64,000 nt of DNA. Source: PALSA-911 sp963743035. Lineage in GTDB: Bacteria > Pseudomonadota > Alphaproteobacteria > Acetobacterales > Acetobacteraceae. Within the stretch, counting starts at the first letter, position 1. Every line of letters begins with the position of its first letter. The stretch is from positions 508,904-572,903 of the forward strand of contig CAVUOB010000004.1 of NCBI GenBank assembly GCA_963743035.1. The letters are read 5' to 3'. The translations under genes were made by a program, and so were the position numbers. Positions 51,476 through 61,091 of this stretch are shown here, piece after piece. A model generated the notes under the pieces. The model was not told the origin of the DNA and did not search any database. It saw only the letters and a list, made by a program, of their open reading frames with translations.

Positions 51476-54400
51476 TTACCACGCGTCCACCATTGGACGT
51501 TTCTTGCCCGCACGGGGTTGCGCGGCGGGTGCGCTGCGCAGGCCCTGGCTGATCCACAGGCGCGTATCGGCCGGATCGATCACGTCGTCGATCTCCACGA
51601 AGCCGGCCGCGTTCAGCGCCTTGCCCTGAGTGTAGAGCTCGTCGACCAGTTCCTGGTAGCGCGCCTGGCGCGCGTCGGGATCGTCGATTTCCGCCAGTTC
51701 CTTGCGATAGGCCAGGCGCACCGCGCCCTCCAGCCCCATCGGCCCGACCTCTCCAGTCGGCCAGGACACGGCGAAATTGCCGCTGTTCAGGTAGCCGCCG
51801 GTCATCGCCTGGGCGCCCAGGCCGTAGGCCTTGCGCAGCACCACGGTGAAGAACGGCACGTCCAGGCTGCCGGCAGTGACGAACATGCGGGAGAAATGGC
51901 GCACGGTGGCGGTCTTTTCCGATTCCGGGCCGACCATGAAGCCGGGCGTGTCGCACAGCACCAGCAGCGGGATGTCGAAGGCATCGCAGAGCTGCATGAA
52001 GCGCGCCGCCTTGTCCGCGCCCGGCGCATCCACGGCGCCGCCGAGATGCATCGGGTTGTTGGCGATGACGCCGATCGGCCGTCCCTCGATGCGCGCGAAG
52101 GCGGTCAGGATGCCGACGCCGAAATGCCTGCGCAGCTCCAGCACCGAGCCGGTGTCGGCCAGCGTGTGCAGCACTGCGCGCACGTCATAGGCGCGCAGGC
52201 GGTTTTCCGGCACCAGCGGGCGCAGCCGGCGCTGGTCCTCGCAGGTCCAGTCCGCGACCGGGCCCTGGAAATAGGACAGGTACTGCTTGGCCACGGCCAC
52301 CGCTTCCGCCTCGTCCTCCACCAGCACGTCGATCACGCCGTTGGGTTCCTGGACGCTGGTCGGGCCCACCTGCTCGGGGGTGAACACGCCGAGACCGCCG
52401 CCCTCGATCATCGCCGGGCCGGCCATGCCGATGGTGGAGTTTCTTGTGGCGATGATGACATCGCAGCAGCCGAGCAGGGCGGCGTTGCCGGCGAAGCAGC
52501 GGCCGGAATTGATGCCGATCATCGGGATCAGCCCGGACAGCCGGGCAAAATGCCAGAAGCTGCGCAGTTCCAGCCCGCCGGCGCCGACATAGTCGGTATC
52601 GCCGGGACGCCCGCCGCCGCCCTCGCTGAACAGGATCAGCGGAAGGCGCAGCTTGTAGGCCAACTCGAACATCCGGTCCTTCTTGCGATGGGCCATGAAG
52701 CCCTGGGTGCCCGCGAACACCGTGTAGTCATAGGCCATCACCATGCAGCGGGATTTGTCCTCGCCGAACTCGCGGCCGTTCACCGAGCCGATGCCGGCGA
52801 CGAAGCCGTCGGCGGGGCTCATGCGGATCAGCTCCTCGACGCTGCGGCGCGAGCGCTGCATGGCCAGGGTCAGGCCGCCATATTCGGTGAAGCTGCCGGC
52901 ATCGGTGAGGTCGGCGATGTTCTCCCGCGCCGTGCGGCTGGCGGTCTTGCGCCGCCGCGCGACCGCTTCCGGGCGGGCCGCGTCGAGCAGCGCGGCGTGG
53001 CGGTCCAGCACCTCGGCCAGGTCCGGGCGGATGGCGTCCAGATCCTCCTCGGCGGTCGTTTCTTCGCCGGCATCGGCGAGCTCGGCCGGTTCGATGAACA
53101 GCAGCGGATGGCCGGCCAGGATCTGCTCGCCCGCCGCGAACGGGACCAGGTGGACGATGCCGGTGGCGGCGGCGGTGACGACCAGCTCGGACTTCATGGC
53201 CTCGATCACCGCGACCGGTTGGCCGGCGCGGACGGCGTCGCCGGCCTGCACGTCGATGCTGACGATGCGGCCGGACATCGGCGCGGGAATGGCGAGCGTG
53301 CCCGGCGGGGCGGTTTGCATGTCCGCCTGCGCCACGACCTCCGGGCCGGCGCCGGCGAAGAACAGGTCGCGATGTTCCACCTCGGGGACGAGCAGCTCGC
53401 CGATGCGCTCCTCGACGAAGGTGGTGTGGACGTCGTTGGCGACGACATCGGGATGGCTCAGCAGGTTGCGCAGGAAGCCGGCATTGGTCGTCACGCCCTC
53501 GATGCGGAACTCACAGAGCGAGCGGTAGGTCTTGGCCACCGCATCGGCGAAGTGCCGCGCCTCGCTATGCACGATCAGCTTGGCCAGCAGGCTGTCGAAG
53601 CTCGCCACCGTGCTGTAGCCGGCATAGCCGAAATGGTCGACGCGGATGCCGCGCCCGGCCGGCGGCTCGAACACGCGCAGCGTGCCGCCGGTGGGCTGCA
53701 CCTGGCCGGACGGCGTCATGGTCTCCATGTTGATGCGCAGCTGGATGGCGTGGCCGTAGGGCGCGGGGATGCGGTCCTGGGTCAGGCGCAGGGCGGCCAG
53801 CAGGGCGCCGTCGGCGATGCGCAGCTGGGCGGCGACGAGGTCGATGCCGGTGACCTCCTCGGTCACCGTGTGCTCCACCTGCAGGCGGGGATTGCACTCG
53901 ATGAAGATGAACTCCTCGCCGCTGACGAGGAATTCGAAGGTGCCGAGGCTGAGGTAGCGCAATTCGCGCGCCATGCGCAAAGCGGCGTCGATGATGCGCC
54001 CGCGCAGGCCGGGCGACAGGCTGGGGCTGGGCGCAATCTCCACGATCTTCTGGCTGCGGCGCTGCAGGGTGCATTCGCGCTCCCACAGATGCGTCACCGC
54101 GCCGGTGCCGTCGCCGAGGATCTGCACCTCGATATGGCGGGGGTGGCGCAGCAGGCGTTCGGCGTACAGCGCGCCGTTGCCGAAGAAGGCCTGGGCCTCT
54201 GACTGGCAGCGGGCATAGGCGTCGGCCACCTGTCCGGGATCGGAGACCGCGCGCATGCCGCGCCCGCCGCCGCCGGCGACCGCCTTGATCATCACGCCGT
54301 CGCCTGGCGGCAGCGAGGCGAGGAACTCCCAGACCTGCTCGATGCCGGTCGGGCCGCTGGTGCCGGCGGCCACCGGCACGCCGCAGCGCGTGGCCAGCGC

Positions 54401-54757
54401 CTTGGCGCCGAGCTTGTCGCCGAACAATTCCAGGATTTCCGGCGTCGGGCCGACGAAGACCAGCCCGGCATCGCGGCAGGCGCGGGCGAAGCCGGGGTTC
54501 TCGCTCAGGAAGCCGTAGCCGGGATGCACCGCGTCGCAGCCCGTCTCCAGCGCGGCGGCGATGATGCGGGGGATGTCGAGATAGGCCGCGGGGCCGGCGA
54601 TGCCGAGCGCCACGGCGGCGTCGGTCTTGCGGACATGCAGGGAGTGCTCGTCCTCGGCGGCATAGACCGCGACGGTGCGGATGCCGTGCTCGGCGGCGGC
54701 GCGCGCGATCCGGATCGCAATCTCACCGCGATTGGCGATCAGCAGGGATTTCATCAA
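51476..54757 (-). CDS. Single-chain acyl-CoA carboxylase (BC-BCCP-CT fusion)
   Basis: This is a 1,093-residue multifunctional enzyme. Biotin carboxylase spans about 1-450 (KSLLIANRGEIAIRIARAAA, AGGGGRGM loop, FIECNPRLQVEHTVTEEVTG). The biotinyl carrier domain is about 488-556, with the modified Lys522 in VIEAMKSELV. The carboxyltransferase is about 570-1,070 (GFMAHRKKDRMFELA, GINSGRCFAGNAALLGCCDV, MGLEGAVRLAY). Such single-chain enzymes of about 120 kDa carboxylate medium or long acyl-CoAs, or act in pathway-specific degradation. Biotin must be attached by BirA (29,211). It is the centre of the operon. Start Met1 or Met2; an upstream spacing of 42 bp follows the ligase gene. Confidence 0.92.
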   Translation of the reverse strand: MMKSLLIANRGEIAIRIARAAAEHGIRTVAVYAAEDEHSLHVRKTDAAVALGIAGPAAYLDIPRIIAAALETGCDAVHPGYGFLSENPGFARACRDAGLVFVGPTPEILELFGDKLGAKALATRCGVPVAAGTSGPTGIEQVWEFLASLPPGDGVMIKAVAGGGGRGMRAVSDPGQVADAYARCQSEAQAFFGNGALYAERLLRHPRHIEVQILGDGTGAVTHLWERECTLQRRSQKIVEIAPSPSLSPGLRGRIIDAALRMARELRYLSLGTFEFLVSGEEFIFIECNPRLQVEHTVTEEVTGIDLVAAQLRIADGALLAALRLTQDRIPAPYGHAIQLRINMETMTPSGQVQPTGGTLRVFEPPAGRGIRVDHFGYAGYSTVASFDSLLAKLIVHSEARHFADAVAKTYRSLCEFRIEGVTTNAGFLRNLLSHPDVVANDVHTTFVEERIGELLVPEVEHRDLFFAGAGPEVVAQADMQTAPPGTLAIPAPMSGRIVSIDVQAGDAVRAGQPVAVIEAMKSELVVTAAATGIVHLVPFAAGEQILAGHPLLFIEPAELADAGEETTAEEDLDAIRPDLAEVLDRHAALLDAARPEAVARRRKTASRTARENIADLTDAGSFTEYGGLTLAMQRSRRSVEELIRMSPADGFVAGIGSVNGREFGEDKSRCMVMAYDYTVFAGTQGFMAHRKKDRMFELAYKLRLPLILFSEGGGGRPGDTDYVGAGGLELRSFWHFARLSGLIPMIGINSGRCFAGNAALLGCCDVIIATRNSTIGMAGPAMIEGGGLGVFTPEQVGPTSVQEPNGVIDVLVEDEAEAVAVAKQYLSYFQGPVADWTCEDQRRLRPLVPENRLRAYDVRAVLHTLADTGSVLELRRHFGVGILTAFARIEGRPIGVIANNPMHLGGAVDAPGADKAARFMQLCDAFDIPLLVLCDTPGFMVGPESEKTATVRHFSRMFVTAGSLDVPFFTVVLRKAYGLGAQAMTGGYLNSGNFAVSWPTGEVGPMGLEGAVRLAYRKELAEIDDPDARQARYQELVDELYTQGKALNAAGFVEIDDVIDPADTRLWISQGLRSAPAAQPRAGKKRPMVDAW

Positions 54758-54799
54758 TGCATACTCTCAGTTGAAACGAGGCAATCGAAGCGGGGGGAG

Positions 54800-56500
54800 T
54801 CAGACGAGCTTCTTCAGCTCTTCCTTCGCCACCTTGCCCGTCGCCGTCAGCGGCAGCGGGTCGATGAAGCGGATTTCCGGCACCTTGTAGCCGGCCATGT
54901 TGTCGCGGCACCAGGCGACCAGCTCCGCCTCGCTCAGGCCGCCGGCATGGCCGGGCTTCAGCGCCACGAAGGCGACGGGAACCTCGCCCTTCTCGGCATC
55001 CGCCCGACCGACGATGCCGGAGCCCTGCACCGCCGGGTGGCGGGCCAGCAGCGTCTCCACCTCGCCGGGGAAGACGCTCATGCCGCGCACCTTCAGCATC
55101 TCCTTGCGCCGGCCGAGGAAATGCAGGTAGCCGGCCTCGTCGATGACGCCGATATCGCCGGTGTGCAGCCAGCCGTCGCGCAAGGTTTCCGCCGTGGTCT
55201 CGGGCTTGTTCCAGTAGGATTTCAGCAAAGACGGCGTGCGCACGCAGACCTCGCCATGCTCGCCGAGCGGCAGCAGCGCGTGGCTGTCGAAATCGCAGAT
55301 CTTGAACTCGGTGCCGGGCACCGGCAGGCCGACGAAGACCGGGAGCTGCTTCAGGTCGAAATCGTCCTGGTCCATGCCGGTGGTGAAGGTGTCGAAGGTG
55401 TGCGTCTCGGTCATGCCCCAGGCGGTCTCATGCGCCGTCGTGCCCGTCAGCGCGCGCCAGCGGGCGCGGAAATCGGGGTTCAGTTTCTTCACGAACGACG
55501 TGACCTTGGTGGTGCGCAGCGAGCCGAAATCGACACCGGCGGCCTGCGGATGGTCCAGCACCTCCATGGCGTTGTCGACCAGCAGATAGGTGTGGCTGAC
55601 GCGATGGAGCGGCACCGCCTGCAGCCAGGCGGCGGCGTCCCAGCGTGTCAGCAGCACCACGGTGGCGCCGGCATAGATCGGGAAGATCAGGCCCATGTCC
55701 TCGCCGGCGATCCAGAACAGCGGCATGAAGCAGATGGTGACGTCGTCGCGCGCGATGCTGACGGAAATCGGCAGGGCGGTGGCGGAGGTGTAGAGCATGT
55801 CGCGCTGGGTGTGCACGCAGCCCTTGGGCATGCCGGTGGTGCCGCCGGTGTAGTTCAGCGCCGCCGGGGCATCGAGGTCTATGTCCACCCGCGGCGGCGG
55901 CGTGTTCACGCCCGCCAGCGCCGCCATCAGATCGATCGTGCCCGGGCAGGCAAGCCGCTCCACCGCGACCATCGGAGGCACCGGTAGGTCCGGCTGGTCC
56001 GGCAGGAAATCGCGCAGGCTGGTGGTGAAGATTTTTTCCACCCGGGTTTCGCCGCGCACCTCCTCCACCAGCGGGAAGAGCTGGTCGAGCGCGACCAGCG
56101 CCCGGGCGGCGCTGTCCTGCAGCTCGTATGCCAGCTCGTTCCGCCGGAACATCGGATTGACCGGGACATGCACGGCGCCGAGCTTCTGCAGGCCGAAGAA
56201 GACGATGTGGAATTGCGGGCAGTTCTGCAGATAGACGGCGACGGGATCCCCCTGCCCTATCCCTTCGGCCGCCAGCAGCGCGGCGAAGCGGTCGCTGAGT
56301 TCGTCGAGCTCGGCATAGGTGATGATGCGGCCGTAATAGACGATCGCCGGCTTGTCCGGCTGCAATTCGGCCCAGCGGCGCAGATGATCGCCGAGCGGCG
56401 CGTCGCCGAACGGCTTGTGCGGCGTGCGCGTCAGGCCTGGCGGCCAGTTCCTGGCATGCAGATCGGCGAGATGGGCAAGATAGGCGTCTTCGGCGGTCAT
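54800..56500 (-). CDS. AMP-dependent acyl-CoA ligase
   Basis: This 566-residue ANL-family enzyme activates a carboxylic acid to its CoA thioester via an acyl-adenylate. Motifs: ALNYTGGTTGMPKGC (P-loop), AWGMTETHTFDTF (A5), WLHTGDIGVIDEAGYLHFLG (A7) and RRKEMLKVRGMSVFPGEVE (A8), with the catalytic Lys in LPLTATGKVAKEELKKL. It stands between the PrpD-like gene (12-bp gap) and the carboxylase (42-bp gap) and should supply the operon's CoA substrate. The acid substrate is unknown. Confidence 0.92.
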   Translation of the reverse strand: MTAEDAYLAHLADLHARNWPPGLTRTPHKPFGDAPLGDHLRRWAELQPDKPAIVYYGRIITYAELDELSDRFAALLAAEGIGQGDPVAVYLQNCPQFHIVFFGLQKLGAVHVPVNPMFRRNELAYELQDSAARALVALDQLFPLVEEVRGETRVEKIFTTSLRDFLPDQPDLPVPPMVAVERLACPGTIDLMAALAGVNTPPPRVDIDLDAPAALNYTGGTTGMPKGCVHTQRDMLYTSATALPISVSIARDDVTICFMPLFWIAGEDMGLIFPIYAGATVVLLTRWDAAAWLQAVPLHRVSHTYLLVDNAMEVLDHPQAAGVDFGSLRTTKVTSFVKKLNPDFRARWRALTGTTAHETAWGMTETHTFDTFTTGMDQDDFDLKQLPVFVGLPVPGTEFKICDFDSHALLPLGEHGEVCVRTPSLLKSYWNKPETTAETLRDGWLHTGDIGVIDEAGYLHFLGRRKEMLKVRGMSVFPGEVETLLARHPAVQGSGIVGRADAEKGEVPVAFVALKPGHAGGLSEAELVAWCRDNMAGYKVPEIRFIDPLPLTATGKVAKEELKKLV

Positions 56501-56512
56501 TGTCTCGTTTCC

Positions 56513-57856
56513 TCAGGCCAGCACGGCACGAATTTGCGCACCGACATCGGTCAGCGCGGGCAGTTGCCAGCATAACGCCGCGAGTTTCTCCGCCCTGGCA
56601 AGGGGGATCGTGCGCGATGCCTGGGCGAGGAATTTCTGCTGCAGCTCGGCCTCCGTCATCGGCCGGGCCAGGCTGCCGCGGCATTGCGCGACATGGGCGG
56701 CAAGGCGCCGGCCGTCCTTCAGGAAAACCGTCGCCCTGGCCTCCTCCCGCCCCAGGGTCGCATCCGGAATCGCGCGGATGCGCCGGCGCAGCGCGATCAT
56801 GTCGGGGTCGCGCACCATCGCGTCCACGCCCTCGTCCAGGCCGGCGCGGCGGTGCATCAGCGCCGCGGCGGCCCAGTGATACAGGCTGACCACCGCCTGC
56901 ATGGCGTTCTCCGGCTCCGGCCGGTCGCACAGGGTCAGGGTCAGCGGTTCCACGACCAGCTCCACGCGCTCGATCGCATGCGGATCGAAGCCGGGCGTGG
57001 CGGCGATCTCCAGGCAGGCGTCGATCTGCGGATGGATGACGATGCCGCAGGGATAGGGCTTGTAGGCGTTGCGCATCACCTCGAAATCCTTGCCCAGCCC
57101 GGCGGTGGCGGCGGCAAGGTTGGGCGGCTCGGCGAAGACGTTGGAGAAGCCCTTCGCGCCCTCCAGCGCGGTGTCGGAATTGGTGAACCCCTTGGCCGCC
57201 AGAAGGGCGGCGAACAGGCCGGTGCGCGCGGCGTGGCCGGGGATGTATCCCAGGCTCATGGTCGCGTGCGCCTCGCGGAAGCCGGAGGCGTGGGAGGCGG
57301 CGATGCCCAACGCCATGGTCATCTGCTGCGCATCGAGGCCGAGCAGCCTGCCGCAGGCGACGGCGGCGCCGATGCCGCCGACGATGCCGGTCATGTAGAA
57401 ACCGACATTGCCGCGCGCCGGCGGCGCGGTCAGCACATTGGCCATGCGGCACTCGATCTCGATGCCCAGGATCACCGCCAGCAGGAAATCCGCGCCGGAG
57501 ACCCGGTGCTGTTCCGCCAGCGCCAGGGCGGCGGCGGCCACCGGGCCGGTGGGGTGGGTGACGCTGGCCAGATGCGTGTCGTCGAACGCGTTCAGGCTGG
57601 AGGCCATGCAGTTCAGCAGCGCGGCGTTCTGCACATCCACGCGCAGGTCATGGCCGAGCACGCTGGCCTGGGCCGGCATGTCCAGCTCCCGGATCGCCGC
57701 CAGCGCGACCAGCATCGGCCGCTCCCGCGCGCCGGAGAAGGCGCAGCCGAGCCAGTTGTGGAACGCGCGCACGCCTTCGCGCTGCACCTCGGCGGGAATG
57801 TCGACCAGGCCGGCGGCGGTTGCGTAGGCGGCGAGCTGGCGGGTGATGCCGGACAT
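56513..57856 (-). CDS. MmgE/PrpD family protein
   Basis: This is a 447-residue protein of the MmgE/PrpD fold, which includes 2-methylcitrate dehydratase, cis-aconitate decarboxylase and many unassigned enzymes. Family patterns: GVRAFHNWLGCAFSGARERP, CMASSLNAFDDTHLASVTHP (active-site Asp/His region) and AYKPYPCGIVIHPQIDACLE. It lies 8 bp after the first LLM gene and 12 bp before the acyl-CoA ligase. A dehydratase or decarboxylase step on a polar acid before CoA activation would fit, but family members are too diverse to decide. Confidence 0.87.
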   Translation of the reverse strand: MSGITRQLAAYATAAGLVDIPAEVQREGVRAFHNWLGCAFSGARERPMLVALAAIRELDMPAQASVLGHDLRVDVQNAALLNCMASSLNAFDDTHLASVTHPTGPVAAAALALAEQHRVSGADFLLAVILGIEIECRMANVLTAPPARGNVGFYMTGIVGGIGAAVACGRLLGLDAQQMTMALGIAASHASGFREAHATMSLGYIPGHAARTGLFAALLAAKGFTNSDTALEGAKGFSNVFAEPPNLAAATAGLGKDFEVMRNAYKPYPCGIVIHPQIDACLEIAATPGFDPHAIERVELVVEPLTLTLCDRPEPENAMQAVVSLYHWAAAALMHRRAGLDEGVDAMVRDPDMIALRRRIRAIPDATLGREEARATVFLKDGRRLAAHVAQCRGSLARPMTEAELQQKFLAQASRTIPLARAEKLAALCWQLPALTDVGAQIRAVLA

Positions 57857-57864
57857 GGACGGGC

Positions 57865-58923
57865 TCAGCCGGCGAAGGCGGGCATGACGTCGCGGGCGAA
57901 GCGGCGGATGTTCTCCCGCGTGGTGGCGCCGCCGTTCAGCAGCAGATAGCGCACGCCCATGGCCCGCAGCCGTTCCAGTTTTGCCGATATTTCGTCCGGG
58001 GTGCCGAACAGGGTGCTGGCTTCGTTGGCTTCCCGCGTGTCGTCGTAGGACATAATGCTGGCCTTGTTGTCGCCGCCGGGGGTTTGCGCCAGGTCGTGGG
58101 TGCGGGCCTGGCCGGCGAGGCGGCGGTCCAGGGCGGCCTGCTTGTCGGCGGGATCATGGGTGACGTGGATGGCGCGCGCGACGGCGACCTGCATGGGGTC
58201 GTAGCCGCGGCCGTGTTCGGCCAGCGCCTCCTGATACCAGCCGAGGCGTTCGGCAATCTGCTCGAAGGAGCAGAACTGGTCGATCAGCAGGCTGTGGCCG
58301 CGCTCGGCGCAGCGGCGGATGGAGGCGCGGCTGCCCGCGCCGGTCCAGAACGGCGGGTGCGGCTTTTGCGCGGTGGGCGGTTCGACGACGATATTTTCGA
58401 ATTGCCAGTATTTGCCGTGGTGGGAGAACGGCTTTTCCGAGGTCCAGGCGCGGAGGATCACCGAGAGGGATTCCTCGTAGCGCGCCTCGGCCTCCTGCAT
58501 CGGGATGCAAAAACCGGCAAATTCGTTGTGGCGGTAGCCGCGCCCGACGCCGAAATCCAGCCGCCCGCCGGACAGCAGGTCGATCGTCGCCGCCTGTTCG
58601 GCCAGCAGCACCGGGTTGTGCCAGGGCAGCACCAGCACCGCGGTGCCGAGGCGCAATGTGGAGGTGCGCGCGGCGACCCAGGTGAGCAGGTTCAGGCTGG
58701 CGGAGACCTGGCCGAAGCCGGTGAAGTGGTGCTCGACGATGAAGGAGCTGTGATAGCCGAGGGCTTCGGATTCGACGGTGTAGTCGATGAACTCGTGAAA
58801 ACCGGCGGCGCTGTCGACGCTGTCGCCGCGCTTGGCCTGGGCGCTGCCGAACAGGCCGAAGCGCATGGCCATGTCCGCGCGCGTCGGCGCCGCCGCTGGC
58901 GGCGTTTTGGTGAGGATGTTCAT
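57865..58923 (-). CDS. Luciferase-like flavin-dependent monooxygenase, first gene of operon
   Basis: This is a 352-residue TIM-barrel enzyme from ATG 58923. It has MRFGLFGSAQAKRGDSVDSA, SSFIVEHHFTGFGQVSASLN (active-site His-His) and LLSGGRLDFGVGRGYRHNEF, typical of bacterial luciferase relatives that use FMNH2. It has a close functional counterpart at the other end of the operon (48,437), but the two are different subgroups. The frame is open to 59001. The operon promoter should lie between 58,924 and 59,116, shared with the divergent 86-residue gene. Confidence 0.87.
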   Translation of the reverse strand: MNILTKTPPAAAPTRADMAMRFGLFGSAQAKRGDSVDSAAGFHEFIDYTVESEALGYHSSFIVEHHFTGFGQVSASLNLLTWVAARTSTLRLGTAVLVLPWHNPVLLAEQAATIDLLSGGRLDFGVGRGYRHNEFAGFCIPMQEAEARYEESLSVILRAWTSEKPFSHHGKYWQFENIVVEPPTAQKPHPPFWTGAGSRASIRRCAERGHSLLIDQFCSFEQIAERLGWYQEALAEHGRGYDPMQVAVARAIHVTHDPADKQAALDRRLAGQARTHDLAQTPGGDNKASIMSYDDTREANEASTLFGTPDEISAKLERLRAMGVRYLLLNGGATTRENIRRFARDVMPAFAG

Positions 58924-59116
58924 GCGCTTTCTCCCGTGCCCGTCTTCTCCCGCATGCGTCAGGGCCTGGGCAGGATCGGCCGAGGGCCGGGGTTCTGTCA
59001 AAGCAGGTGGGCAAAGCAGGCGGGCAAAACAGGCGGGCCATCGCCAGAACGGAGGATCGACCGGGAACCCGCGGGGCGAAATATGCTATACAGGGAAGGT
59101 CAGGGAGGACTGATCG

Positions 59117-59377
59117 ATGCCGAAAGAAACCTCGCAGTTCGATCTTCAGGCGGCGCTGCTGGACCCCAGGGCGTTCTTCGCGGAACCGCAGGATGTCGTC
59201 GCCAATACGCAGTTGTCGCGCGAGGACAAGCTGGCGATATTGCGCCAGTGGGAGCTGGACGCCCTGCGCCTGTCCGCATCCGAGTCCGAAGGCATGGGGG
59301 GCGGCGAGGAAGCCATGCTCGGCCGGGTGGAAGCCGCGATCCGCATGCTGCAGGACGCCGCGCCCGCGCCGAGGTAA
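59117..59377 (+). CDS. Conserved small hypothetical protein
   Basis: This is an 86-residue acidic, mostly helical cytoplasmic protein. Its middle, NTQLSREDKLAILRQWELDA (about residues 30-49), resembles a short domain I recall in many alphaproteobacteria as an unassigned protein; the C-terminus is helical (EEAMLGRVEAAIRMLQDA). It is divergent from the operon. GGTCAGGGAGGAC precedes the ATG. No function can be given. Confidence 0.7.
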   Translation: MPKETSQFDLQAALLDPRAFFAEPQDVVANTQLSREDKLAILRQWELDALRLSASESEGMGGGEEAMLGRVEAAIRMLQDAAPAPR

Positions 59378-59587
59378 CCTATCAGCTTTAGACCATCGCC
59401 TGGCATCGTTACATCCTCCGCACCGCGCCCGGCGGCGATGGCTGACAAATCCCATCAACCTACATAGGCACACGCCATTGACTGCGGCGGTCTCGCCACC
59501 AATTAACCCTGCATAAGGCCCCGCTTCCAAGCTGCGGCCGGTTGAAAGCGGGACGCTCCCTGGCCGCTCACCCTCCAGGAGACTGCC
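59378..59587. other. No gene
   Basis: Nothing identifiable beyond a Shine-Dalgarno (CCAGGAGAC) before the next start. Confidence 0.5.
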
Positions 59588-59923
59588 ATGCCGTTCGACA
59601 CAACCGACACCACCCCGACCCTGCAGACACTCGCAGACATTCTCCGCGACCGGAGCCGCTGGCCCGAGGATTTCGGGCCGTGGAACTTCAGTTCCTGCTC
59701 CCAATGCGCAATGGGCCTCGCCGTGGCGATGTGGAACAGGCAGGCCTATCCATCCTGCCAGACAATGACCGACATGTTCGGCATCCCGTCCACGGAGGCC
59801 AGCAAGATCTTCTGTGGCTCGCTCAGGTTCTACGATACGCCGCGCGCCATCACCCCCGAACAGATCGCCGACCGCATCGAGACCTATCTCGCCAGGATGC
59901 AGGTGCTGGTCCCGACCGCGTAA
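59588..59923 (+). CDS. Hypothetical protein with conserved cysteines
   Basis: This 111-residue protein starts at ATG 59588 after CCAGGAGACTGCC. It has an Asp/Thr-rich N-terminus, then NFSSCSQCAMGLAVAMWN and PSCQTMTDMFGIPSTEASKI, with four Cys that could bind a metal or form disulfides, and a helical C-terminus (QIADRIETYLARMQVL). It has no signal peptide. I do not recognise the family. Transcribed alone. Confidence 0.65.
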   Translation: MPFDTTDTTPTLQTLADILRDRSRWPEDFGPWNFSSCSQCAMGLAVAMWNRQAYPSCQTMTDMFGIPSTEASKIFCGSLRFYDTPRAITPEQIADRIETYLARMQVLVPTA

Positions 59924-60168
59924 CAACGCCGCTCGGAGGCCTCAACCGCCGGCTGGGCCGACGCCAGCCACGTCTTGCGTCGGCAGGTTCGCTGCGCGGG
60001 GGCGGAGGAGACTGACGACGCCCCCGCTGACCGGCCGGCGTTCCGTTGGAACGGCCGGGTACGGGAAACTCGGCAAAACCGCCCGCGCCGCCGCAGCCGC
60101 CCCCCTGCCTTGACGGCCCAATCCGGCCGCGACAGCCTGTCCCCAACAATCAATCGGAGGAACAGGCA
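59924..60168. other. No gene; upstream region of the SMP-30 gene
   Basis: Open frames here are composition artefacts. A clear ribosome site CGGAGG lies at 60154-60160 before the ATG at 60169. Confidence 0.5.
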
Positions 60169-61083
60169 ATGAGCGAGATCCGCGTAGTGGCAACCGGTTT
60201 GGGCTTTCCCGAAGGCCCGGTGGCGATGGCGGATGGTTCCGTCATTCTTGGCGAGATCTCCGCAAGCAAGGTCACCCGCATCGCCCCGGACGGCACGAAA
60301 ACCGAAATCGGCAAGGCCGGCGGCGGACCGAACGGTATCGCGGTCGGACCGGACGGCGCGCTCTATGTCTGCAACAACGGCGGCAATGCCTATGCCGGCG
60401 GCGGGTTTCTCTCCACCGGCCCATCGCCCGAGTACCAGGGCGGCTATATCCAGCGCATCGACCCCAGGACGGGCGACACCAGGACCCTCTACACCCATTG
60501 CGGCGAGGACAAGCTCAGCGCGCCCAATGACATCGTGTTCGACACTGAGGGCGGGTTCTACTTCACCGACCTCGGCAAGCGCCGCCGGCGGGACCGGGAT
60601 CATGGCGGGCTGTATTACGCGCTGCCGGACGGGTCCAAATGCATCGAGGTGTCCTATCCGATCGTCTCACCGAATGGCGTTGGCCTGTCGCCCGACGGCA
60701 AGACCATTTATGTCGCGGATACCGAAACTTCCCGCCTGCTCGCCTTCGACATCGCCGGCCCGGGCGAGATCAAGAAGACCAGCTTCCCCGATCCCTATGG
60801 CGGGCGCGTGCTGTGCGGCCTGCCGGGGTTCCAGCGCTTCGACAGCCTGGGCGTGCAGGCGAACGGCAATATCTGCGTCGCCACGCTGATGACCGGGCAC
60901 ATCACCGTGATCGCGCCGGACGGCAAGCTGGTGCGGCAGGTGAAGATGCCGGACAGCTACCCCACCAATATCTGTTTCGGTGGCCCGGACCTGAAGACCG
61001 CCTACATCACCCTGTCCGGGCTCGGGCAATTGGTGGCGATGGACTGGCCGGAAGCGGGGCTGAAACTCAACTACAGCGCCTAG
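60169..61083 (+). CDS. SMP-30/gluconolactonase-like protein
   Basis: This 304-residue six-bladed beta-propeller has the metal-site and blade patterns of the SMP-30 family: GLGFPEGPVAMADGSVILGE (first blade Glu), GPNGIAVGPDGALYVCNNGG, LSAPNDIVFDTEGGFYFTDL (Asn, Asp ligands) and GVGLSPDGKTIYVADTETSR. It hydrolyses lactones or sugar lactones. No signal peptide is visible. It lies 8 bp before a solute-binding protein gene, so a lactone could be the imported ligand. Confidence 0.88.
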   Translation: MSEIRVVATGLGFPEGPVAMADGSVILGEISASKVTRIAPDGTKTEIGKAGGGPNGIAVGPDGALYVCNNGGNAYAGGGFLSTGPSPEYQGGYIQRIDPRTGDTRTLYTHCGEDKLSAPNDIVFDTEGGFYFTDLGKRRRRDRDHGGLYYALPDGSKCIEVSYPIVSPNGVGLSPDGKTIYVADTETSRLLAFDIAGPGEIKKTSFPDPYGGRVLCGLPGFQRFDSLGVQANGNICVATLMTGHITVIAPDGKLVRQVKMPDSYPTNICFGGPDLKTAYITLSGLGQLVAMDWPEAGLKLNYSA

Positions 61084-61091
61084 GGGGCGGC

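Noticed and set aside
51518..54202. An 894-codon plus-strand frame
   Set aside because: Antisense shadow of the acyl-CoA carboxylase; composition is dominated by Gly, Ala, His and Arg with no folded-domain pattern.
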